A DNA stretch of 64,000 nt from the NCBI GenBank assembly GCA_027475525.1, contig JAMWFC010000115.1, positions 682,001 through 746,000 on the forward strand, given 5' to 3'. This DNA is from Macrolepiota albuminosa. Taxonomy: Eukaryota > Basidiomycota > Agaricomycetes > Agaricales > Agaricaceae. The stretch's first letter is position 1. Each line of letters opens with the position of its first letter. This document shows positions 46,859 to 58,777 of this stretch, piece by piece. The position numbers were made by a program, and so were the translations under genes. The notes below the pieces were generated by a model that was not told the origin of the DNA, ran no database searches, and saw only the letters and a list, made by a program, of their open reading frames with translations.

Positions 46859-48500
46859 TTAGCTCCGAGTCATCCCGGGCAGTACTGGATCGTGAAGTCG
46901 TATTCTGAGAGAACCTCGGACCATTGGGCCTGCCGTCGACTCAGTTGCTTAGTTGTGGTGAAGTACTGCAGGTTGTTGTGATCCGAGTAGACCTGAATCC
47001 GGTGCCGGGCTCCCTCGAGGTATGCTCGCCATTGTTTGAAGACTTCGACAATGGCGAGGAGCTCCTTGTCGTAGATGTCGTAGTTGAGCTCGGCGTCGAT
47101 CATGGACCGGGTGTAGAAGGTGACTGGCCGGGGCTCCCCACCGTCAGATTCCATTTGTGAGAGAATTCTGGCGATGGCGTAGTTGGAGGCGTCGCATTCT
47201 AGGATAATTGAGAGGGTCGGGTCGTAGTGCCGGAGTACGGGGGCGGCTGTGAAGGCCTCCTTGAGCAGGTTAAAGACGCTCTGGCACTTACTGTCCCAGT
47301 TCCAGGTGACGTCCTTGCGCGTGAGCCGGTTGAGGGGTTTTGTGATACCGGAGTAGTTATCTATGAACCTCCGGTAGAAGTTAGCGAAACCCAAGAAAGA
47401 TTGTACTTCCTTGACGTTCCGGGGCTGTGGCCAGTTGACGATGGCCTCGACCTTGTGGGGGTCCATGCGAACGCCATTCGGGGATACTATGACGCCGAGA
47501 TACTCAACCTCTTCTGTGTGGAATGAACACTTCTCAGGCTTGGCGTGGAGGTTGTGCTCCCGGAGGCGTTCGAGGACTTGCCGGACATGTTTCTGGTGGT
47601 CCTCCTTCGAGTCGGAATAGATAAGGATGTCGTCCAGGTAGACAATCACAAAGACGTTGCTCATGTCATGGAAGATGTCGTTCATGAAGTATTGGAACGT
47701 GGCGGGGGAGTTAGTCATTCCAAAAGGCATCACAAGGTACTCAAACAGACCATACCGCATGTGGAACGCGGTTTTCCACTCGTGTCTCGGGGCAATGCGG
47801 ACGTTGTTGTAACCGGAGCGGAGGTCGATCTTCGTGTAAACCTTGGCACTGCGGAGTCGATCGACCAGATCGCCAACGAGTGGGAGCGGGTAGCGGTTCT
47901 TCTTGGTGATCTTATTGAGTCCCCGGTAGTTGACGCAGAGTCGGAGCAAGCCGTCCTTCTTCTTGGCGAATAGAACCGGGGCTCCGGTGGCAGAGGCAGA
48001 GGGTCGGATGAATCCCTTACCGAGCATTTCGTCGAGATAGTCCTTGAGGGCCCGGAGTTCGACCTCCGACATGTTGTACACCTTGCCAAAAGGGGGGGCG
48101 GCTCCTTCCTCAAGATCGATAGTGTGGTCATAGGGGCGGTGAGGGGGAATCTCCTTGGCGTCTCCTTCGGAGAATACGTCAGCGAACTTGTGATACTCCG
48201 GGGGAACTACTTCTCAGAGGATCTGTTCCTTGGTCTTCTTTTCTGGGGGAATAGCATCCCCTCGTAGATGTTCTTCTGGGAGAGAAGGCGAGGTGTGCAG
48301 CTGAAACGTGGGAGTTCCATCCTTCATGAGGCAGGCGAAGGGAGCGGCCCCAATGATCCTAATGTCGAATGCGCTCGGGTCAATCGGGGTCACGGAAGCA
48401 TCAGCTGGAGCGGGTGTGACGCGTGTCTGAGACTGGCAGGGGTAATTTGGCCCTTTGTACTTGTTCCGAGGAATGTTTGGGGGTCAATCGGGGGCTTTGC
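46859..48500 (-). pseudogene. Gypsy-A2 reverse transcriptase and RNase H
   Basis: A 403-residue open stretch (46870-48081) covers RT and RNase H, with LRLCVNYRGLNKITKKNRYP, MPFGMTNSPATF, the catalytic YLDD, and ILECDASNYAIAR. Upstream frames hold the protease-RT linker. Stops relative to Gypsy-A1 are mainly TGA in place of arginine codons, for example at the RPGRLG motif near 46877 and in QILREVV near 48213. Confidence 0.88.
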
Positions 48501-49630
48501 AGTCTCGGACGGGCGTGGGGGGCGCGGCAGTTGTCCCGGAGGTGTTGGGCGTTGGGTTGTTTCCTAGGGCCCGGAGGTGCACGGCGGTCAGGGGGCGGTT
48601 TTCGGGTCCTGGGAAGGTCATGGTGAGCGTCCTCCAATCGATGTCAGAGTTCGTGTCGCGCAGCCAGGGTAAAGAGCACCATCGGGGTCGATTCGTGAAG
48701 TCGCGTGACCAGGAAGTCAGAAGTGAACTCGTAGTCGTTGTCCAGGGTTACACGTCCTGAGTGAGACCTCTGGATGGGGCTGGAGGAGGAGGAGGTGCCG
48801 TCGAGGCGTTGCAGGTGGAGAGGCTGGTCGAGGGAGTCGTGGAGGAGGTCAAGGGCGTCGCTGATGAAAACTCCGGTGGCTCCGCTGTCGATGAGGGCCG
48901 ATATCGATCCCAGGGTGCTGTCCAGTCTGGCACTGATGACGAAGGATCGGAACGAGCGGGACTGGAGTCCAGGGAGTGGTGGGGGTCCGTCCTTTGGGGT
49001 AAGATCGAGAGAGTGGGGGATGTCGAAGGGGAGTTGCTGGTCGTCAGGCATCGGGTCCCGGGTCAGGCGAAGGATAAGATGTCGTCAATCGATGCGGGGA
49101 TTGGCGTCTCGGAGCCACGGGAGCCCTAGGACCAGGGGTGCGGAAGGGTGGAGTTTGGTTATCAATATCCGGAGGGTGTGAGTCTGTCCGTTGGCAAAAG
49201 TAACAGGCATACACACAAAGTGAGTGATGTCCCCTGCCGTGGAGGCATCTCCATCGAAGAGGCAGAGTCGTACTGGGACCGGGAGTCGCTGAGCGGGTTC
49301 CGGGGCGAAGGTAGACCATGCTTCATCGATGAAGTTGTCGGTGGCGCCACTGTCAACAAGGGTGTTGAGGAGGGTTCTGGAGGGGGTGAGGCGGGTTTTG
49401 AGGAGAAGAGAGTGCGAGGAGTGGGAGGGTAGGTAAGCCATGAGGGTGTCCTGTACGAGTGTCATGGAGTGAAGATGTGAGACCAGGGCGGAGAAGACAT
49501 CAGGGTCGATTCCGCAATTTAGAGCATCTTCTGGGTCTAAATCGCCGGGTCGTTTTCCGAATACTCGTAAGTGGCGTCCTCCCCTTCGAAGGTCCAGGTG
49601 GCACGTCCCATGACCTGTTGTTGGGGGCAC
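48501..49630 (-). pseudogene. Gypsy-A2 tandem protease domains
   Basis: The first retropepsin-like domain has LVDSGATDNFIDE near 49350 and LVLGLPWLRDANP near 49100. The second has ALIDSGATGVFISD near 48880. The second domain loses part of its VLGLPWL motif to a small deletion near 48671. The tandem arrangement matches Gypsy-A1, so it is a feature of the family and not a one-off duplication. Confidence 0.85.
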
Positions 49631-50032
49631 TCGGAGATGAAGTGGTTTTTCTCACCGCAGAGTATGCAGACACCCTCCCTTCTTCCTGCACATCCGTCAG
49701 GACCTCAACCCAGGGTCACCCCTTCTTTTGAAGCCGGTTGGCCCGGAGGGCCTCTCTGTCCTGTTTGTTGTCGAGGTCGAGGTCTTTGGGATCTCCCGGG
49801 GGTTCCTTGGGGCTTGGCGCGTCACCCGGGTCGTGGGTGGCCACGGCGGCGTTGAGTTGGGCCTGGGGGCAGACGCCGCTGCCGGGGTTAGCATTGGGCA
49901 GGCCGCGACTCACCGGGGGTCGGCCGCCAGGGAACGCGGGGGGGCTGGGGTTCCGACTTTGGGAGTTGGGGGTTTTGCCGGAGGGCCAAGAGGGTCCTCC
50001 CCTAGGGTTCCAGGGGGGTCAGGAGTTCGAGT

Positions 50033-50186
50033 ACTCGCTGCGGTCCTCCCAGTAGCGTTGGTCGATCTGCATGACGAGGGCCTTGTATCCGTCGTAGGAG
50101 GGTTGTTTCACTCGCTGCGGTCCTCCCAGTAGCGTTGGTCGATCTGCATGACGAGGGCCTTGTATCCGTCGTAGGAGGGTTGTTTT
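50033..50186. repeat. 77-bp tandem duplication in Gypsy-A2 gag (a)
   Basis: 50033-50109 is repeated at 50110-50186. Confidence 0.97.
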
Positions 50187-50714
50187 GGGGCGAGTCGGAG
50201 AACGTCCTTGATACGTTGCGGCAGGGCACGGCGGAGGGCGTACCAGAGGGCGCTGTAGTTCCAACCTGTCTCGTAAGCTTCCTTCTCAAAACGTACGATG
50301 AAGGTGGTGAAACGTTCTTCTGAGCGCATCCGGAGGTTGAAGAGGTTGTCCTCAGCCTCGGCCACGGTGTCATAGATCCCGAACTTCCTGGAGAACTCGT
50401 CGACGAAGGCTTGTCAGCGGGCGAGTGCTGGGTTGTTGAGGTCGAACTGGATGAGGGCCGTGTAGTGGTCAAAGACGATCCCCTGGAGGTACGAGGTGGC
50501 AAAGGCCACTTGGGAGCTGTCAACCTGAAACATATTGAGACACTGAGTGAGGAATGTACGCCATTTTCGGGGGTCCTGGCCTGTGAATGCATCAGGTTTC
50601 TGAATGTCCAAACATCCTTTGCGGGCGAGAGCGTCGCGAGCATCGTCCAGTCCAGCAGTGTTGCAGGGGAGAGGGCCGGCATTGTAGTAGTAGTAGTAAT
50701 GATTACCCCCCCTC

Positions 50715-50868
50715 CTTGTGGAGGAAAGGCACCGAGGGCAGGACCCCACCCACCTGGAGGGCCTCCTCTGGGTGGCTCACCTGGGGGTCCACTTGTGGAG
50801 GAAAGGCACCGAGGGCAGGACCCCACCCACCTGGAGGGCCTCCTCTGGGTGGCTCACCTGGGGGTCCA
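50715..50868. repeat. 77-bp tandem duplication in Gypsy-A2 gag (b)
   Basis: 50715-50791 is repeated at 50792-50868. Confidence 0.97.
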
Positions 50869-52375
50869 CGCCCAGGAGGTCCGTTGTCTCAGGAGGGTTC
50901 GTTCCTGCCAGGGGGAGGCCCAGGTCTCCACGCAGGGACTGGCCGAGGCGGGGGGCCTGGAGGTCGTCCTCGAGGTTTGGCTGGAGGTGGCGGAGGCGGT
51001 CGGGGAGGGTTCGGTGGTGTCGGGTCGGGTGCCGGGTTGCGCAGGGGACGTTCAACCTAGGAGGGTCGTGCTTGCATCGGAGGCTGTGGGGGGTTCCGCA
51101 GATCGAAGTGGGGTGGGGGGTCATGGCGGAAGTTGGGCTCCGGAGGAGCTGGAGCTGACGTAGGGGGCGGTACCAGGACGGGCGCGGGCGTGGAATGTGG
51201 TTCGTTGTTGCCGTGCACGAGCTCGTCGATGTAGCACAGCATGTCTTCCGTGCTAGTGGTGTCCGCACGAGGTCTACCGGGGTTTGCCGGGGCTGGGGGT
51301 CGGGCGTTGTCCGTTTGCAGGAGAGGTTCCAGGGGTCTCGGGGGCTGTCCCCAGGTCTTGAAGGTGCTAGGAACTGAGTTAGCCCTACGGCGAGTTGACA
51401 AGCCTACTGTGCGGGCAGCAGGCTGATCGAATAGCCCTCCAGTCGGGTTGAGGGACCGCAATATGGCTGAGGCATTTTGTCGCTCTTCCCATTGTCGTTG
51501 TTCCGGAGTGGGGGCCACGGGGGCTGTCGGGGCTGCCAGGGCCGGCTCCGGGGGTTCCTGTTGAACGTGAATTGAGCGACCTGGGTCCATGGGGTCGTTG
51601 AGGGGTCGAGGGGAGGGGGATGCGTGGACTTTGTCGAGCAGCTGCTGCAATTCTTCTCGGAGGATCGGATTGCACCTATACTTTACCATAGTTTGCTCTG
51701 GGAGTTCTCCTCATGTGAGGTGGTCCCCAAATTTGACCAAGCAATGAGCCCATTCCTCCAGAGTGCCTTCGAAGTCGTCGTGCCCGAATTCCGTGAGTAG
51801 CGCCCTTGTCCGTTGAGTGAAGTCCTCCGGCGTGATCCTGAGTGAGCAGAGTACTTCGTCCCGTTGCCGTTCATACTCCTTGAGGTGTCATCGTCCTATT
51901 GGCGAGGGAGGGGTTCGAGCGGGTGGAGCGGCGGCCAGGTAGTGACAAGGGGGGTAGTCGGGGTAGGGGGGTCCTCGGGGTTCTCGGAGTTGGGGAACGG
52001 GGCGCTGGTAGCCGTAGTAGGGGGTGGGTGCAAAGGGGCCCTCGCTGGGGGGAATCGGGCAAGGTCCACTGGGTACTGGCGGGGTCTCCGGCAGGCCCCC
52101 GGGAATGCTCCGGTATGAGGGGACCTCCACAGGTCGTGCCATGGCTAAGTTGGGCCGAGGGGCCCAGCTGGCTGAGGGCCCCAGATCATAGAGGGATGGG
52201 TCGGGGGCCCAGTGGCGGTGGAGATACGGGGGTTTGTACGGGAGGGGTGGATAGACGGGGCAGGGGGTCTGTGCGGAGTAATGATCGGGTACCGGGCGTC
52301 CATAGGGGTCGGTCTGGTAGCCCGTGGGGTAGTAAGTGTGAGTATACGTAGCCATCAAGAACGGTGTAAGGAGGG

Positions 52376-52388
52376 AGTCTTGATATTA
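52376..52388 (-). promoter_or_regulatory. Gypsy-A2 primer-binding site, self-priming type
   Basis: TAATATCAAGACT lies directly next to the 5' LTR on the element strand and is the exact complement of 52847-52859 inside the LTR. It is conserved with Gypsy-A1 although the LTRs have diverged. Confidence 0.8.
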
Positions 52389-53225
52389 TGTCAGGTTCTG
52401 CTGAGTCGGGGGGCTTTCCGGGAAAGCAATCGCCCTTACAATGCGGACTTGACCCACGGATACTCAGGTGTCTGGAACTCCGGGGCTAGGACTCCGGGGT
52501 TCAAGATCGCCCTTACAATGCGGACTTGACCCACGGATACTCAGGTGTCTGGAACTCCGGGGCTAGGACTCCGGGGTTCAAGACGCGGACAGGGGAATCC
52601 CAGGAGAGGGGACTTGGTCTGGGGGTTTTGGGTGGTAGGTAGTTGGGAAATTCAGGTGGGGGTCGAGTCGTGAACCGGAGGTTCTAAGACAAGACCAAGT
52701 TAGTAAATTAAAGTCGCAAAGTGCGTACCAGTCTTAGAGCACACGATTATCCAAGCGTGCCAGTCAAGCGTGCCAGTCAATGCGTACCAGTCAAATAGAG
52801 GGCACGCAACAATTCAAGTAACCAAGTGAAAACAGTATAAGCAGTGTAATATCAAGACTAGCGAATACAACAGGGAACTACGCTATAAGTACTACGGGAC
52901 CGGGTCTCGGGGTTCCGGGGTGTCTGGGATGGGTTCCGGGAGTCATTGAGTAGCGGGCAGGGACTGTATACCTGGATTGCGCATGTGGGGCGCACGATCA
53001 ATTGGCGCAGAGGAGGTTGTGATGCGTGATGCGTGATGGCCGGGAACAAGTCGCGTGATCCGATCGTTGATTGGGGCTGATGGCGGCTGATGGTGGTCCT
53101 TGATGCGCATGATGGCAGTGTTGGCGGTCGTGATGGTGGGGCGTGTCCTGTGGGGTCAGAGGGAGGGTCCCGGATGGTGTTCCGGGGGTGTCCCAGGGTG
53201 GGCCCAGAGGAGAGGGGTCGTGACA
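52389..53225 (-). repeat. Gypsy-A2 5' LTR (837 bp, 760 after collapsing a duplication)
   Basis: Termini are TGTCA...TGACA, and it is the partner of 42320-43076. A 77-bp duplication at 52429-52582 explains the length excess. Confidence 0.93.
52429..52582. repeat. 77-bp tandem duplication in Gypsy-A2 5' LTR
   Basis: 52429-52505 is repeated at 52506-52582; it is single in the 3' LTR. Confidence 0.97.
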
Positions 53226-53230
53226 CAAAC
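53226..53230. repeat. Gypsy-A2 target site duplication, right (CAAAC)
   Basis: It matches 42315-42319. The flanking frame continues across once the element is removed. Confidence 0.93.
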
Positions 53231-53440
53231 ATTCAGTGAAAGATTTCTATAGTATTGCCTAAAAGATCATGAGGCCCTTGAAGAGACCAGGAAATGGCTT
53301 TGGACCAAGCTGTCTCAAAGGAATTACAGAGAGTTTCCATTTAGTGAATACATATCTGTATACTCTTTGATTAATGAACTATCTGTCAACACATCAGATG
53401 TGCTTGATTTATTTATATTAGAACTCAATCTATATTACTG
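53231..53440 (+). pseudogene. Helitron protein, part downstream of Gypsy-A2
   Basis: Joining 42319 to 53231 gives one frame, IEPASKQTFSERFL, then a stop, then YCLKDHEALEETRKW and LSQRNYREFPFSEY. This continues the interrupted coding region. Assignment to the Helitron rests on continuity with 36895-42319. Confidence 0.6.
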
Positions 53441-55508
53441 ACTGTAGACTAGTAAGTCCTTAGCTCAATGTATAATTGACTAATAGTTATCTGTAGACTA
53501 GTAAGTCTTTGGTAATTATATCAGTATCTGGGCACTGTAAAGTATGAATCAACTCATTCTCAGCTCAATGTATAATTGACTGAAGATATTAAGGAAGGCA
53601 TAAGTATATATATATATATTGTTAACAATAGAGAGTGGCCATGGTAGTGGCCAATCAGGGTCAATAAATATGTGGAGCGTGGATGTAATTATAGAGGGTG
53701 ACAGTGAGTAAAGGAGACTAACGAGAAGACTGGTGGTGCTATGTTCTGGTTTACTAACAATTTATAGTTTGTCCAGCTCACTATGCCACAGCCCATTAGA
53801 AAGTTAAATCAAAATTAGTAATGATTATACTGATGCTAGAAAGACCATTCATTTGTGAGCATATTGACAAATTTTGGTGCTATATAAGCATAAGATGTGA
53901 TTCATGTGGGAGATGAGCAATCAAGGTTTCTAAGTTTCTGATGGCCCCTCCAATTATCTATTTTGATATATTAAGTGTATTAGTCAACATGGATAAAAGG
54001 CTTGAAATCACAATAGTTGATTCTTTGAGTGTGAGTAAGTACACATTAAAGGAAGTTATATATTTTGACAACTCTTATTTTTCAAGCTGCTATGTATTTT
54101 TATTCAACGAATCTTGACATCATGACAAATTAACAACTGGATATAAATGATAAAAGAAAGTGAATATCTATAAGCTTGATTGATATGTCAAAGTGCAATT
54201 TCAGAACAGCCATGTTGGCTGTATACTTCAGGACAGATTGATCATATCAAATAGAAGTAGCAGATTATATAAACAACTGCTGGAGTAACAGCTTATATAG
54301 ACTATTGCTGGAGTATCAGCTTACAGAATAGCAGGTTACTCTAGCTTAATATAAATATTAGCTTAAGTGTTTTTACCGGCTTCTGTGTAGTAAACAATTT
54401 GACAATCTTATTTGTTTCAGATACTGGAGATTATACCATCTTATTTGATAGTCTACATGACATTAGATTTATAAAGAAATGGACTAAAAAAATATGGCAA
54501 TATGAATCACAATAAACAACAAATACTATGACCATTAGATTCACTTAGCAGCTAGATTAAATAAATGAGTACAATATTGATATTTGTACTGAGCAACTTA
54601 CCAGGCCTGTCTGATGATTCGTCTTCACTGCTTGAGCTACTTGAAGTATCACTTGCTTTAAAACTATGGGGGGTCATATTTCTTGAGCTATTCAATATAT
54701 CACTTGCTTGGCTGGAACTATAGGAGGTTGTATTTGTAGAAGTAAGTACAGGAGATTTGAGAAGGATGTCACTAATATAACCAGACTCAGGGCAGGCATT
54801 GTAAGTTTTCAATTCATTGACAGAAAATTTGACCCAGCAAGACAAATCAGTGTCTTCTTTATGTCAGAAATTGAAATTTGTGAATGTGATACTGAGTTGG
54901 CATGCAATCGTGAAATTCCACCAAACATAACGTCAATGTATGGATAAGCTAAGGAAGTATGAAAAATGTCAGAATTTAGATGCAGAAAAAATTCATGGAA
55001 GTCAACTGTAGAAATTTTGCAAATAATATATCAGCTGTCCTTCCAGGCAAATATTAATTCAGCAGAATTGACATTGGAAGCACCAAGACATGGGCAGACA
55101 AGAGTATATGTTTTTCAGGCAGGTCCATCATGGAGGATAGATTGGATGTTGATATAAGTTGTTGATAGAGAGTGTCTATGTCAAAACCTCATATATTATT
55201 CAGCCATGTGATCTTTTTGTAGTGCATAAGTATACAAGCATGTGTAATCAGGAACCAAGATGATATGTATTCAAGTGCAGGTAAACCTATTATAATACTG
55301 CTATTGAACTCACTTTTAAATTTATAATTGAGAAAGAACCAGTATATCAGCTTTTGTGCACAAACCCAATTTTTGATAAATATCTCAAAGGATTGAAGAT
55401 TGCCATTTCAAGCATAGTCCAAAGATACAAGTGCATCATGCAATTCAAAATAATTGCATAGATAAAAAAGGATCAGCATGCTATCCTATGAATTTATATT
55501 TTAAATGT
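53441..55508. other. AT-rich decayed DNA with a possible exon
   Basis: An inverted copy of the short repeat seen at 24072 lies at 54264-54330. A minus-strand Ser-rich open stretch (54845-54552) ends near a GTAAGT donor after SSDRPG and could be an exon. Its family is not recognised. A short TA-dinucleotide run is near 53610. Confidence 0.45.
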
Positions 55509-56418
55509 TGATGACACCAACTATAGTTGAATGCACTGAACATATATGCAGTACAACACTGTCTCCAGCACTTGGCATATGTGGTTGTGAGGAGTCCTGA
55601 CAGGGTCCTGGTGTGCTTGAGCAGATGTGATAGAACAATGTGCTATATGATTGTGCCTCAGATGCTACATAGCAAATGGTAAGCACCATAGTTTAAGCAA
55701 AGATAAAGAGAAGAAGATGAGTAGCACAGCATAATATGCCTGTAGGTAGCACTATAAACAATGAAGATGAGATAGATAAAGCTAGCACCTAACTTAGTGA
55801 CAAAGTCAGGCAAAGCTAGCATGATTTGAATGCTAAGTATAACTAGATGCTCAAGAGGTTATGATTTGTTGTTATATACATGTGAAGTAGCTATCTTATA
55901 TACTATGCACTGCTGTGTTTTCCAAGATAAGTCCATCTGCAGTGCCATCTCTTAGTGCCTCTTCTTGTGGTTCCCTCTAACAGTGACTTGTCAAATCCTT
56001 GACAGACACTATGAGTGCTAATATCAGTGCTACTCATTGTATCAATTCCTGACAGGTCCAGATGTCAGGTTTAAGTATATCCTGTGCCACCATCATTGAT
56101 TCTTTTAGACTTTTGATTGAGGTGCCTTGTCAAATGGCAGCACCTAATACTGACCCCTTCTGAAAGTAATCAGGGTTTGGTCAGAATCCACCTCCCATTG
56201 TTGTGTTAGTACTATATGTCCCAAACCTTCCAATTCCTTGAAATTAGTGAATAGAGGGTGCTGAAGGGCTGATAAATAATGATTAAGATAGACCTGCAAT
56301 AAAGCATCCAAGCCAGAGCTGTTTTGTATCCAATCTGGTCGCTGGAGTCTTCTATATGTCAAGTATCGGCCAACCTATAATGTTCCTTGATATGCTTAGT
56401 CCAGGTAGAAGTCTATCA
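55509..56418 (-). repeat. Solo LTR, TGATA family, copy 2
   Basis: On plus it runs TGATGACACC to TATCA, with ATGT on both sides (55505-55508 and 56419-56422) as a 4-bp target site duplication. It is about 130 bp shorter than copies 1 and 3, lacking a block around the CAACAGCAACCAG region seen at 62960-63090. Confidence 0.82.
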
Positions 56419-57787
56419 ATGTGACTATTGTTGTAATCTGCACATATATAAATAGTATAAACAGATGTGACAATGACTTTACATATCATGTTTAGTTACC
56501 AAATCAATAAAAACAAGTACAAAATATGTGAGGAGATGCATTAGCACTATGTTTAAAGTGGGGCCATGGTCTATGTTGGATATTGATGTTGAAGCAATGT
56601 AATAATGATACAAGCTGATTATTGGGGCAGCAAAAGTTGATATATTGTAGAAATAACCCCCACAGCATATTATAGGTATTGGAGTAACTATGGCATGAAG
56701 TAAACACAAACACATGATGCTGTAATAATACATTATTAGTAAATAATACAAGGAAAAGAAATAACCAGTGGACAAACAGCATGAAACTCAGCTGCAGAAT
56801 AAGGAGCTCATTGTTCCACTTTTTATTGTTTGGCTTTCTAATGTAAAAATTGTTAAAATAGAGATCCCATCTCCAAAGTCATTGTAATTTTCAGATTTGG
56901 GTGCCACTATAAACCACAACTTAATGCCAGTCTTAATGAAGATAAATGTAGCAAAACTATTAACATTGATGTGCCAGTAATAGTGGGTGCCATTGGTAGA
57001 TGCAAGATTCTATTGCATATCAGAAATTAAATAAAAATCATTTATTTTACAGTTTCTATAACCTTGAACTTTTTCTCAGACAGCTAAGTTGCTTGAGAAC
57101 TGGAGGTGCAGGAAAGTTTCCAAAGAGGCAGGAATATCCAAAGCACTTAATGATCTTGGGTACAAAGATTCCAATGTCTTTAGAAGATTCTAAGAGGTTG
57201 CATGCCTTAAATATCTGATACTAGATATAGTAAAATCTGCAGGAAAAAGAATTAAAATTAAAGATAATAATAATAATACAAAGGAGCTTGAATGTACTAT
57301 GTACTTGGATAATATTGTCCAAGATGCATACATTTGATAAAGAGTGTGCATTGAAGCTCATGTCAATATGCTGGTTCCCAATAACAAGAATACAAAAATA
57401 TGACATCAATGTTTTCGAGAGAGCAAGTGAAAAGGAAAAGTGATACTTAGTTTGAGTCATCACCTTCACAGATAAGAGTCAATCCTAATGAGCAACAAAT
57501 ACAGCATATATTTTGCCAAACCAAACAAGATCCCTGTCAAGCTACAGAGCAGTAAATAAAAGGCTACTAGAATAGAATAGAATATATATGCATATGAAAT
57601 TTTGGTGTGTATTTAAATATCTCATCATTGCCAGACAATAGTATTTGTATAGTATCTTCTTTACTAAAAATTCATGATTTTAAGAGATCAAGACCATTTG
57701 GAACTTTGACAGTATGGCTATCCTCATCATCTTAAACTCAGAATCAAAGCCAATTGATCAACACATAAACAGTAACTCATCATAGAC
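56419..57787. other. AT-rich DNA, no gene recognised
   Basis: Two overlapping short minus-strand open stretches (56479-56782) look non-coding. I see no LTR ends here. Confidence 0.45.
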
Positions 57788-58304
57788 TTAAGGGTCAGGT
57801 TGATTTTCAGATTCTGTGGAGTCTTCCAATGCATGGTCAAGTGCATTTATACAAAGAGATAGATCAAGACAGAAATCCTCAGCATTGTTATTGGAGATAT
57901 CAGGTGATATGTCTATAAGGTCCTCTAAAGCAATAATGTTATTTGAAGAAGTGGTTGAGTTGTCCAAATTTTCAGGTCCCATAGGTGAAGACTGCTCATA
58001 ACTATGAGGCTTGTTGCCAATAGTTGGATGAGGAATATCTACATGACCTGATGGGCTTGTCGAGCAATTAGGGGGTCCTGATAAGTTAGCCAATTTAAAA
58101 GGGAATAAAGCAGGTCCAAACAACTGGCTTGCATTATCATCTTATTTAGCTTTGTTGCTTATTGAAGTGGTCAATGCAACAGTCAAAGCAATATGCAAAG
58201 CATCATATAGATGCTTTTTAGAAGGAGAAAGGATAGATACAATTTCAATCCAAGCAGAAGCTGCTTTGTTGATTTGATCAGTTAAGGTATTCAAAGCAGA
58301 TGAC
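57788..58304 (-). pseudogene. Unidentified coding region, interrupted by a solo LTR
   Basis: Reading on minus and skipping the LTR at 58305-58772, a frame runs from an AG acceptor-like site near 58805: NGNLLSELSSALNTLTDQIN, SAWIEIVSILSPSKKHL, one stop at about 58140, then QLFGPALFPFKLANLSGPP, ending ESENQPDP at 57788. It is acidic towards the C-terminus. I cannot name it. Coding sense across the LTR target site supports a real, now dead, gene or element ORF. Confidence 0.5.
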
Positions 58305-58772
58305 TGTAAAGGCAACCTCTAGAGGCTGTGGCTCAGTTACACAGCTAGCAAAGAGAAATTCAAAGTGTATTAGAATATGTACTGACAATATCATAATAAC
58401 TACTCACTTGGCAGAGGACAATTTAAAGAAAACAAGTCTAGAGATTCTCTATGTCAGGTTAGATGCTTCTGGAGCTTCTGAAGCATGGAAAACAACTGTG
58501 CAAACAAGGCAGGAAAACTCTGGGCTTTGGAAATCAGAAAGGCAAACTCCAGCTTATATAAGCAGTCTGAAAGCAGTGCTGAAGGGCCCACACTTGTTTG
58601 AATGATAGCTAAAGAACCAGAGCACCTCAAAAGCTGAGAATAGTACTAATAGATAGTGTTGAGAGAATAGAAATAGCAAAATGAGAGAATGATAGAAGAA
58701 ATAAGAAAATGAATGAAAGGAGAGTGAAGGAATAAGGAGTGAAAAAAAGAAGAAATGAGGAGTCCCCTGACA
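58305..58772 (-). repeat. Solo LTR, short TGTCAG family, copy 2
   Basis: On minus it starts TGTCAGGGGACTCC and ends TTTACA. ATGAC flanks it on both sides (58300-58304 and 58773-58777), a perfect 5-bp target site duplication. It is homologous to 22023-22416. Confidence 0.82.
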
Positions 58773-58777
58773 ATGAC

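Larger units (their letters stand above)
49500..52358 (-). pseudogene. Gypsy-A2 Gag, broken
   Basis: The start MMATYTHTYYPTGYQTDPYG at 52358 and the Pro-rich N-terminus match Gypsy-A1 Gag. The capsid segment (EERFTTFIVRFEKEAYETGW) is at 50365-50108, followed by the linker NANPGSGVCPQAQLN. Upstream of the linker the frame reads straight into the nucleocapsid segment, except for a TGA where Gypsy-A1 has CGA. The zinc knuckle region near 49660 is damaged by a small deletion. Two 77-bp duplications (50033 and 50715) break it further. Confidence 0.85.
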
